Shown here: positions 35,608 to 44,525 of the stretch, in pieces
How positions within the stretch are numbered: position 1 is the first letter of the stretch
How the letters are laid out: each line of letters opens with the position of its first letter
Assembly (NCBI RefSeq): GCF_026210795.1
Contig: NC_089435.1
Location: 2,356,001-2,420,000, forward strand
DNA: 64,000 bases
Direction: 5' to 3'
Source: Rhizophagus irregularis
Lineage: Eukaryota; Glomeromycota; Glomeromycetes; Glomerales; Glomeraceae
The notes under the pieces: model-generated
Database searches by the model: none
The model's input: only the letters and a program-made list of their open reading frames with translations
Told to the model about the DNA's origin: nothing
Program-made: the position numbers and the translations under genes

Positions 35608-36635
35608 GAACTACGAGGCTAATTATTAAATTTAATTGTTGTTGGTATGTTGGTAAAATAAAGTAAATGTTGTGTAAAAAAAATTTATTAATAAAAATCT
35701 GTTTATGAAATGATAACTCATTTATTTTTTTACATAATTATTAATTTGTTTAGCGTAAATTAAATGATCTTTGCCTCTCTATAAAGAATGGTTTTCTTGT
35801 TCAAGGCTTATTTAATTAATTTCATTTTATTATTTTATATATTTATTATAATGAAGCCACAGGGTGTAGTGACCTAGTGGTTATTTTTAATTTTATTCTT
35901 ACTTTATTTTGGTTTTGTATTATTAGTAGTATTTTTTTTATTTTCGATATATTTCATTTACATTTATATATAGTTTTCTTCTTTATAATACTTTATTAAT
36001 TTGATAGTAGGTTTTTATTTTCTATTCTCGTAAGCGATGACCAACTAGTTGGTAGCCTCTTGTAATTTCTTGAAACTGTTGAAGAACACCACCACGTACT
36101 AGTTTCTTCGTTTATCCTGGCGGATTAAAAGTTTAAATAATTTTATTCACTAGCGATGATTGACGCTCTTTTCGGAACCAATTAGTATTAAAAAATAATT
36201 AATATGTAACTAGTAAAAAAAAATAAAACTATAAATACCAGGAACGGGTAAATCTAAATAAACCGAAAAAGTGATTTTAATGATATTAAATAATATATAC
36301 TGTTTTTTTATCGATTAACTACTACGTTAGTTTCTTGAGCTACGATGCAGTTCTTCTTATTATTCCACAAAAATTTTTTTTCGTTATAGCGATAGGATTT
36401 GTGGTTACAATATAACAGATATGTTCCTGTATCAACACTAAGTTTATAGGAGAGAAAGAGCAAACTGTCAAAATTGCATGATAATTTTCACGAGAAGAAA
36501 AGATCAAATGGGAATATTAGATTGCAGTTCAAAGGAGTATGTTTGTACATCCTACTCAGTTAAACGTTCTGATAGTCACTATACTTTATCGTTAGGGGAT
36601 TCATGACCGTACCAGGGTTTAAATATGGCTGTATT
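35608..36635 (+). repeat. 3' flank of gene C, shortened and partly inverted copy
   Basis: 36040-36130 (CTTGTAATTTCTTGAAACTG and on to TTTATCCTGGCGG) and 36320-36410 match the flank of gene B in the same orientation. The next stretch, 36427-36625 (GACCGTACCAGGGTTTAAATATG at its end), matches the same family block in the opposite orientation (compare 7095-7270). So this copy has lost parts and carries an internal inversion, and its end abuts the broken kinase gene. Confidence 0.65.
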
Positions 36636-36639
36636 GACC

Positions 36640-37852
36640 TTAGTATGGAATGGTTTCGTCAGCTGTTGGTCTTTTATTAGGATCAGAATCCCAACACCTC
36701 TTCATTAATCTTACATATATAACATATATAGCGGGTAATGTGTCTTCAACAATTTTCGGTCTCAATCCTTTACAAATATCTAAAGAAAGGTCAAAATCAT
36801 GAGGTCTATTGTTGAAAACAGGAATACCAGATGTAAGTTCCCACATAATAATTCCAAAAGAATAAATATCAGAAGCTTTAGTATATAGCTTTCCACGCAA
36901 TACTTCTGGAGCTATGTAAAGAATTACTCCATAAATTTCATTTGTAATAGCAGTTTTATTTACTGGTCTACTTAATCCAAAATCGCTTATAACATGTCGG
37001 TTACCGATACTACTTAGAAGTACATTTCCACTATGAAAATCATCATGAACTAAATTACGCTTGTGTAAAGTTAAAAGTGCTTTTGCAATATACACTAAAC
37101 TATGATATTTTTGATAAGATTTTATTCTTAAATTAGTTCTTAGATTTCCTTCATCCATAAATTTCATTACCATCATATAATTTGATGTTTCTGGATCTTG
37201 CGTTATTCTATATGTGCGTACAGCTGACTCATAAGAACGACTTCGACTCACACATTGCAGATGATTTGTCAACTAAAAATTAAACAATAATATTAAATTA
37301 AAACAAGTATGTACTTTTTTAAAAGAAAAACTTACTTCGTTTAAGAAAATCATCATTAATATTTGATGAATTATTTAAGCTCTTAATGCAACATGAAATC
37401 CCCTTCTTTTTTTATTAAGTGATGATTTAACATCTTTTGCAATTTCATAGTCATTACTATACATAACGAAAACGGTATACCTTTCCCATTTTTTGGCTTT
37501 ATTATTCCACTGTTCTATATACCCATCTAACCAAATAGCTCTATAGACAGTACTAAATCCACCTTTAGAAAGATATTTAATATTTCTAAATCTATTGTAA
37601 GGAATCCATCCTATAACAACTTCTTTTTTTCTTGCTTTCAGTTGAGTTTCTTGAATAAACTTGTCAATATATTTATTTCCACTAGTCCATTTACCAAAAT
37701 CATGTTGAAAATTGGCACCAAACATAGAAGGTTTTTGGTTGTTCACAATCGGTACATAAACCATATTTATTTTTTCTATATTCATATTCACTCAAAGTAT
37801 TTGAATTATTACTTCTGAAATTTCTGAAGTTCCTATTAGACTTTTTAGACAT
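36640..37852 (-). pseudogene. Protein kinase pseudogene (TKL-like), 3'-truncated
   Basis: Exon 1 is 37852-37336 and exon 2 is 37272-about 36640, with a 63-bp intron. Kinase blocks are readable: G-G-F-S-T-V-Y-R-A loop, V-A-L-R where the catalytic Lys should be, L-V-H-D-D-F-H-S-G-N-V-L catalytic loop, I-S-D-F-G-L-S, Y-I-A-P-E-V, D-I-Y-S-F-G. The likely original start (M-S-K-K-S-N) leads into a C-T-D-C Cys pair and then hits TGA and TAA. Both fit C-to-T changes of CGA and CAA, and a one-base insertion comes next. A base is missing at 37376-37380 and one is added before the intron, leaving a TAA between. The end, after P-T-A-D-E, runs into the duplicated flank. It was a cytosolic Ser/Thr-type kinase and is not functional now. 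Confidence 0.82.
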
Positions 37853-39739
37853 GTTAATTTCTTTTGCAAAATATATTTTTTAATTGTACAAAAATTTAAT
37901 TTATATTTTAAAACGTCTTACACAAGTTAATTTATTTAAGAAAAAATTTACGACATTTCGGAGTTTCATTTGCGAAAAGATTGCTGCAACATTCGATCAA
38001 TGAGACTATTTTCAGCAATGATAATAACATTATCATACCAAATTTGATTTAAAGTTTTGGTTACGCGATTTTGCAAAAATAATTCTTAACTGATTTATCC
38101 AGATAAAATAAATTCTTTTAATATCTCAATAAATTAATTTTTGAAATAACTGTAAATAAATACTGTAAATTAACAATTACTATGATATTACGGAAGTTTA
38201 ATCATATCCGCGATCTGCAGAATCGGCCTAAATTAAGGGATTTAATAATTTAACTGAAAAACGTGATATTTGTTTCACAACCCTGCTTTACATGGGCGGA
38301 CTGATAAAAAAAAATGGAACTTTTATTTTTGAAATAAAGAATACCGTCATAAATACAAATAAACAACACGAAGTTGGATTATTTGTATTATCTTCTATGA
38401 CCAATTATGTATTCCTCTTACTCCATATTAGAACACAAAATCAAATAAACATTTTTAATTTGGTTAGTGAGAGAAAAAAAAAAATTTTTTTCTTTGAGTT
38501 TTTATGTTTCTCTTTATTTTATTTTCAGAAAATAATTAAATGTACGTACACGACAAGTTTGGTAAAAATAGTTTAATTAAAAAAAGCTTAAAAATTAGTT
38601 TGTGTTATCTGTAACAGTCTAAGCTATTCTAGAATAAATAAAAATAAAATGACAAAGTTAAAAAAAAAGTGTATCTCAATAATAATGTAATAATTAGTTT
38701 TTGTCTCTGTACATTATAAATTCATTTGATTACAAATCCATTCACTAAAATCTCCATAAAAATCTTGATTAGAATTAATTGAATGTAAAATTATTTATCT
38801 CCTACTGTGAATTAAATAAAAAAGTAAAAAATTTTTAGTCATTTAATTTGCTTTGATATGTTATTTATATTTTCAGTGAAAAATACTCTTTTTTGACATC
38901 CTTTTAAGAATAACAGCATCTTTCACTGAGAATTAACAATTCCTTTTGTGAGTTTTCGCTATTCAAGAAGAGAAATATTCATATTTATATCAAGAGTGAA
39001 AGGTGGAATAACTAATGAAATCATTCGTAAGTAAAGAATGAAGAATATTAATTGGTAAAAACGATTGGTTTTAAGATGATAAAGAAGGTACTATATTCGT
39101 AGTTCCAGAAATGAAATTAAAAACGTTTGGTATTCCATTTCGCCTTCAAAATTTTGCGATCTACACAATATATAACATCCGGGGTTAAAAGTTCAAGGGT
39201 AATGTTTACATCCAGGGCAAACAGGTGATCAATTTTTTAAAAATTGGGGTGATTATCTGAACACGTGTAGCTAAATACCGATAATTCTAATTAGACAAAA
39301 TAACTACAAAATGATGATAAGTACCTAATTGATACTATGAGACAGAGGTAATGGTAGAAATGGTTGAAAATTAAGATATTCACGAGTGAATAAGACGCTT
39401 ACTCAATTCATTATGATACTTTTTTTTTAATTATAGCGAATTTATAATTTTATATAGTTTGAGAATGACTCAAGGCTAAACAATGGTCTTTCATTAACAC
39501 CAATATCTTTTTATAATGTGTCATATTTATTAATTTTTTATAGGTCTTTTTTGGCAATATTAAATATTCAGTAATTTTTTTATTTAAAAACCTGCAATTT
39601 TTTTTGTTAAATATTTTTTTTGTCATATATTATTTTTTTATTATATATATCTTTTGTCAATTCTTACTTCTTCATTATTTTATTTCAAACTGGATAAATT
39701 TAGATAAATTCTGGCCACTTAAATTTTTAAAAGAGGCTG
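37853..39739. other. AT-rich intergenic with one decayed coding scrap
   Basis: At 39083-39190 a frame between stops reads D-D-K-E-G-T-I-F-V-V-P-E-M-K and continues G-I-P-F-R-L-Q-N-F. It looks like former coding sequence. A 94-codon frame at 38292 is Ile/Phe/Lys-rich and I do not credit it. Otherwise nothing was recognised. Confidence 0.4.
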
Positions 39740-40155
39740 AAAACTGAAGCTGAATTTAAAGAAAAAGGTGTGTAATTTTTATTTGCAAGCTTAGAATATC
39801 AGTATCCTGAAAGACCATGGCAGTAGATCACACCACTTGGATAGTATGGTATCATTTCTTTCCAAAGGCTTTTTTTATGAAATATGGTGATGAAGTGTTG
39901 TCTGTTGGTTCAAGAACTAACTATGTACCTTCTTTATTCTAAATAAAAAGTTCACACTGCTAACTAATATCTTATTTTCTTTCAATAGACAAAATTAAAC
40001 AATGGTTAGAATTATGCTGGAGAAAAATTATTGAAGAACATAATAAAAAGGTGATGTTTATTATTATTTCTTCATTTTCAGGTTGAATTTAAGGGAAAAG
40101 AGGTGTATTTTTATTTTGCAAGTTTAGGTAGAATATCAGTATCCTGAAGGACCTA
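39740..40155 (+). pseudogene. Decayed multi-exon gene with a partial internal duplication
   Basis: Coding-like pieces follow in order but with stops and shifts: Y-Q-Y-P-E-R-P-W-Q, then W-I-V-W-Y-H-F-F-P-K-A-F-F, then after an acceptor at 39988 K-I-K-Q-W-L-E-L-C-W-R-K-I-I-E-E, then after a 30-bp gap V-E-F-K-G-K-E-V-Y-F-Y-F-A-S-L. The E-F-K-x-K block and the segment to ATATCAGTATCCTGAA occur twice, at 39749-39812 and 40084-40150. I do not recognise the family. Confidence 0.4.
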
Positions 40156-40687
40156 TAAAGGGATTAATATAATCCCTATATTTATGTTTTATATTTCATA
40201 TTTTAAGTATTTTCAGAATTTATAACTTATTTTTTTATTTTTATTTTTAAAACCACGTGAACAAGATTACAGAAAGATAGACAAGAACAAAAGATAAAAC
40301 AAAAGTCGAACGCTATCTAATACTAAGCTATAATCAAACCGCCCGAGGACAGCACCACTCTGGTACTTTCAACGAACTTGGAGGAGTCCCTAACACGACA
40401 TCACATCCTAATAAACCAAAGTAAAGGCAATCTAAACATAGACCCGTATTTTTCTTTCGGTCGAAAAGACCGCCACCTGTTAATACTGTAAGAGGTGGAA
40501 TGGTTCACACTATTCTTATTGTTGTACGTTGTTAAAAAGGTGTACGTGGGGGTTACCCAAAAAAAAAAAGATGTAATAAAATACTAGTCAAAAAAAGTAA
40601 AAAAAAAGTGGCTAGGTATAACGTAAACTATGACTATCAGCGTGCCACTAAAAATAAAAGATAAGCTGATAGGTGATCTAAAAATTG
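40156..40687. other. 3' side of the orphan ORF, composition shift begins
   Basis: From about 40250 the sequence becomes noticeably less AT-rich and continues so through the ORF ending at 40688. This suggests a 3' untranslated part or the edge of an inserted unit. No repeat ends identified. Confidence 0.4.
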
Positions 40688-42511
40688 TTAAAGTGAGGCG
40701 GAGACTTTAAAGTCTGCTGAAGAGAGAATATCTAGTCTCAATTTCTTGATGTGGGTGGTGTGCCTGTCTGCATTTATAGTCAAGACAGGAGGACATTTAT
40801 GTGGTCTGATTTCAAGTTGTTTTGCATCATCGGATGTGTGTCCTTTATAACGATAATGGGAGTCATCAATGTTCATGACTGAGAAATAGTCGATATTAAA
40901 ACGACCAAGCTCCTGTTCTAACTGGAGTAATTGTTTGTTAGTTTTGAAAATGTTTTTTCCCTGTTTAAGCCTGTTCTCTAGAGCAGCACGACGCTCAATC
41001 AGAGGCGAGATTTTCTTGTGATAATGATCCTGGAAATTGGTGAGGTCTTTCGTCATATCTTCACGATATTCTATACGGTTGATAGAGGTACCCCAGAGTT
41101 GAGCTCTGGCATAAAGTTCTTTTTCAAGAGTGAGGCGAGCATTATCATATGCTTCATGATCTTTTTGTTGACGTAAAGCTAATTCATGAGCTTCTTTACG
41201 TTTTTTAATACCATCTAACCAATACGCACAGCCTGGCGTAAAATGTTGACCTTTGAGTTTGGCCTGTCTTTTAGAAATATAAACAGGTTCGTCGGTTACG
41301 TAAGGAAGGAGACTGTTAGGAATCCAAATACCCAGCTTGTCGTGCCAAATGTTCTCATCTTCGACGGGAACGGGTTGTGAATTGGTGGCAGGCGAGCTAG
41401 TACTTGTCGTACTAATTGAATCGTCCCTTGGATAACGTGGAGCGGGTCGGCGGAACGGGTTATGGTAATTCACATGTTGTATAGGTCTGTTAATATGCTG
41501 TGAAGGTAAAAATAGAAAACGGTGTTGTCTAGCACGCTGAAGTTTTTCTTCAAGACTATCCACACGTCTCTGTGACTTTTTGTTATTACCACGATTGTAG
41601 AAAACCGATCTACATGCCCGCTGAAAGCGGGATTTTTGTTTGTTACTCCTTTTACTATTGTCGGAATGGTGTGAACGGAAATTATCTAACCGTTTACGGT
41701 ACATAAGGTGTTTCTTCTGCGTGTTGAAATGTTTATATTCGTTCGCTAAGTACGAGACATCGTACGAAATGCCTAAGCGATTTGAGTAAACGTGTTTTTT
41801 CGTGCCATGTTTCCAGTTGAAATAAGTGCGCAATGCGTGAGCTTCTTTGTGGTTAATAGTGTCATTATGGGTCAATAACGGGGTGTGTTTCTTGACATTA
41901 TGAAAAATGTCTAAATTTTTATGATGAGAAATGCAGGCTCGTCTATTATGAAACATAATGAAGGGAGAGGGGACACTACACAACTGTGTGTGTTCACTTC
42001 CAAAATTGTGAGTAATGGAGAAGTTACATGGTGTGAAAATACCAAAGTAAAAACGATAACGTTTATAAGAAAAATTAAAGAAAGTTTTTGTGCGGGAATT
42101 TCTTTGTGTGACTGTGTCAGCACGTGATTTGATAAGAAAATATCTATCAAGTAATTTGGAACGAATAAGATTAAAATATTTCTTTTGAATAGATCGGGGG
42201 ATGACTTTTTGATGGGAAAAAAAATGTTGTAACATCTTACTAATCTGGTATTTCAGATTAGGAAAGCTACAGGTGGAAGAGTAGCTAATAGGGGTCGATT
42301 TCATGTGATAATCATTTGTGTGTATTTTAAGATGAATATCATTGGTGTTTGTTGAGGGATCGACTAGCTCAAAAAAGAAACTTTTTGATCTCCTGATTTC
42401 ATAAATCTTGTTACATCCAGCCCGTTTGGGTCTAGTCACGTGAAATTTGTGGAATGAGACATCGAAAGAAAATTTTCCCAAGGAAATATGTTTAGGAAAA
42501 AAAGAAGCCAT
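40688..42511 (-). CDS. Orphan 607-residue basic protein
   Basis: The longest single-exon gene outside the transposons. The frame extends further up to a TTG at 42649, but the first ATG is at 42511 (M-A-S-F-F-P-K-H-I-S-L-G). The first ~330 residues are rich in His, Lys, Arg, Ser and Phe and strongly basic. A Pro/Ser/Thr linker follows (S-T-T-S-T-S-S-P-A), then a better-ordered C-terminal third: a W-H-D-K-L-G-I-W-I-P block, a G-C-A-Y-W-L-D-G-I-K-K-R-K block and predicted long helices (E-K-E-L-Y-A-R-A; R-R-A-A-L-E-N-R-L-K). There is no signal peptide, membrane span or catalytic motif I know. Codon use is less AT-biased than its neighbours, which hints at a different origin such as an element-borne or transferred gene. 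A Gag/ORF1-like nucleic-acid-binding protein is one possibility. Confidence 0.6.
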   Translation of the reverse strand: MASFFPKHISLGKFSFDVSFHKFHVTRPKRAGCNKIYEIRRSKSFFFELVDPSTNTNDIHLKIHTNDYHMKSTPISYSSTCSFPNLKYQISKMLQHFFSHQKVIPRSIQKKYFNLIRSKLLDRYFLIKSRADTVTQRNSRTKTFFNFSYKRYRFYFGIFTPCNFSITHNFGSEHTQLCSVPSPFIMFHNRRACISHHKNLDIFHNVKKHTPLLTHNDTINHKEAHALRTYFNWKHGTKKHVYSNRLGISYDVSYLANEYKHFNTQKKHLMYRKRLDNFRSHHSDNSKRSNKQKSRFQRACRSVFYNRGNNKKSQRRVDSLEEKLQRARQHRFLFLPSQHINRPIQHVNYHNPFRRPAPRYPRDDSISTTSTSSPATNSQPVPVEDENIWHDKLGIWIPNSLLPYVTDEPVYISKRQAKLKGQHFTPGCAYWLDGIKKRKEAHELALRQQKDHEAYDNARLTLEKELYARAQLWGTSINRIEYREDMTKDLTNFQDHYHKKISPLIERRAALENRLKQGKNIFKTNKQLLQLEQELGRFNIDYFSVMNIDDSHYRYKGHTSDDAKQLEIRPHKCPPVLTINADRHTTHIKKLRLDILSSADFKVSASL

Positions 42512-43039
42512 ATTTTTCAATATGTTGTATGGGTGTGAGATAAAAAAATATTTTATTATAAAAACTTCTTTCAGAGGTCGGGTAATAAGGAGAAGAACCT
42601 TTCCATAAGAGGCCACCCAGTGGTCCTCTTTCTTCTCGAGCGTTAACAAACGTAAAAAAGGGTAAGTAAAAAAAACAGTATTTAACTGCGGATTTCTATG
42701 TGAAAAAATGGAAAGGGGAAAAAGTTTTTTTTGCCGGGTCGAATTTATAACTTATTAAAATCACGAAAATTATAATTGTTAGACACGTGTGAGATCATGT
42801 GATTTTTATATCAACTATGTATGTGTGACAAATAGGATTTCACACCTCAAAAAAGGGCCCTCGAAAAATTCAAGTGACGCATGTGACAAAACAGTTACGT
42901 GATTGATTCGTGAACATTTTTATAGGGTACGCTGGGTAAAATATTGAACCCTTAAGTAATTTCTTTTTAAAAAAATGATGGACCAAATAAATGCAAACTT
43001 TGTATTACTTTTCAAGGATAATTTTCTGGACTTTGTATT
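42512..43039. other. 5' side of the orphan ORF
   Basis: The first 140 bases are the upstream open extension of the ORF. The rest has CACGTG-type motifs (GACACGTGTGAGATCATGTG near 42783) and no gene. Confidence 0.4.
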
Positions 43040-43770
43040 CACTGGTTCGTATAAAAAAAAAAATTTGAAAAGAATTAAAAGCCTATTTTAGAACTACTCA
43101 CTAAACATTACTAATGCTAAAAAGGAAATTTTCAATTGAAGATCATATTTCTCAGAGTTCAGTGTAAAAAAAAAAAATTTTTTTTTTTTTTGAGAGGAAT
43201 TAAAAAGCCTATTTTAGAACTACTCATTAAATATTACTAATGCTAAAAAGGGAAATTTTCAATTGAAGATCATATTTCTCAGAGTTCAGTGTAAAAAAAA
43301 AATAAAATTTTTTTTTTTTTTGAGAGGAATTTAAAAGCCTATTTTAGAACTACTCATTAAATATTACTAATGCTAAAAAGGGAAATTTTCAATTGAAGAT
43401 CATATTTCTCAGAGTTCAGTGTAAAAAAAAAAAATTTTTTTTTTTTTGAGAGGAATTAAAAAGCTTATTTTAATGCTAAAAAGGGAAATTTTCAATTGAA
43501 GATCATATTTCTCAGAGTTCAGTGTAAAAAAAAATAAATTTTTTTTTTTTTTAGAGAGGAATTAAAAAGCCTATTTTAATGCTAAAAAGGGAAATTTTCA
43601 ATTGAAGATCATATTTCTCAGAGTTCAGTGTAAAAAAAATAAATTTTTTTTTTTTTTAAGAGGAATTAAAAAGCCTATTTTAGAACTACTCATTAAATAT
43701 TACTAATGCTAAAAAGGGAAATTTTCAATTGAAGATCATATTTCTCAGAGTTCAGTGTAAAAAAAATAAA
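43040..43770. repeat. Tandem array, six units of 101-131 bp
   Basis: Six copies of GAAGATCATATTTCTCAGAG followed by TTCAGTGT, an A-run, a T-run and GAGAGGAATTAAAAAGC occur at about 43138, 43266, 43397, 43498, 43602 and 43731. Two middle units lack a ~27-bp piece (AGAACTACTCATTAAATATT and flank). The A-run/T-run junction can form a hairpin. The array ends about 100 bp before the TATA box of gene B. Confidence 0.9.
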
Positions 43771-43866
43771 ATTTTTTATTTCATTCACCTCATAATAACG
43801 TACTCGCAATCATTTATTTATTATGCTAATATCGTTACACCTGATGCATAATCTTAGTAAAATATT

Positions 43867-43929
43867 TATATAAACACCGCGCAATTCTTCTAAAAAAATT
43901 TAAAGACCTTCTATCTAGATTAAAGAGTA
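43867..43929 (+). promoter_or_regulatory. Conserved promoter of Gln/Asn-rich gene B
   Basis: TATATAAACA at 43867-43876 and, 42 bp on, TTCTATCTAGATTAAAGAGT at about 43910. Same order as at genes C and D. The ATG is 122 bp past the TATA box. Confidence 0.65.
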
Positions 43930-43988
43930 CAAAAATCTTAAATTTCCTAATCATACTTATTATAATTTGTCTTTTGATATTGAACAAC

Positions 43989-44525
43989 ATGAATTCAAAT
44001 AACCAAAATACACAAGATTATTATAATTTATCAATGGATCAAACTGGAAATAGCTCCGCTCCTCAAAATAATAATGAAAATAATCAGCATACTTTAATTA
44101 ACAATGTTGGTGTATCTGATACGAATTTAAACACCTTGCACATTAATAGTATTAATCCTACAATTCTTGTGCCTCATAATACTACTTTTGAATTTTACTT
44201 TCCCTCACCAAACGATGCACGTATCTATCACGTTACTTATCAGTATACCGAATTACACCCATTAGAAAATGCGAGACTCCTGAATGATAGAATTAATCTA
44301 TCTCACATTCCTGATTATCAGTTGCCGCATAATTATAATTTACAATCTCTAATTCAACAACAGATTCAACAACAAGTCCATCATCCTATTGTTTATCAAC
44401 AAAACAACACTCAACAACAACCTTTCGACACTACTCAACCTATTTCCCAAGTATACTCAAATAATGACACCTACAATGCAGCAACGCAAGATATGGGAGA
44501 TACGGGATTCCAGAATTCTCCTTAA
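43989..44525 (+). CDS. Gln/Asn-rich small protein, family member B
   Basis: A single exon of 178 residues from M-N-S-N-N-Q-N-T-Q. An upstream in-frame TTG at 43974 is not the start. The core reads F-E-F-Y-F-P-S-P-N-D-A-R-I-Y-H-V-T-Y, slightly diverged from copies C and D (Asp-Ala for Asp-Thr). The Gln-rich run and the F-Q-N-S-P tail are kept, but the V-D-G-T-V-S-Y-D segment is lost by a short deletion before the tail. No localisation signal. It is followed by the longest version of the conserved 3' flank. Function unknown. Confidence 0.8.
   Translation: MNSNNQNTQDYYNLSMDQTGNSSAPQNNNENNQHTLINNVGVSDTNLNTLHINSINPTILVPHNTTFEFYFPSPNDARIYHVTYQYTELHPLENARLLNDRINLSHIPDYQLPHNYNLQSLIQQQIQQQVHHPIVYQQNNTQQQPFDTTQPISQVYSNNDTYNAATQDMGDTGFQNSP

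Noticed and set aside
35868-35885. A-box-like GTGACCTAGTGGTTA suggesting a tRNA gene
   Set aside because: No matching B box, cloverleaf or acceptor stem around it.
38292-38576. 94-codon frame starting with ATG
   Set aside because: Composition is dominated by Ile, Phe, Lys and Asn as expected of chance frames in AT-rich DNA. No splice partners, no conservation with anything else in the window.
43040-43770. CRISPR-like spacing of repeats
   Set aside because: Units are fully repetitive with no unique spacers and no cas genes, and the genome is fungal. It is an ordinary tandem repeat.
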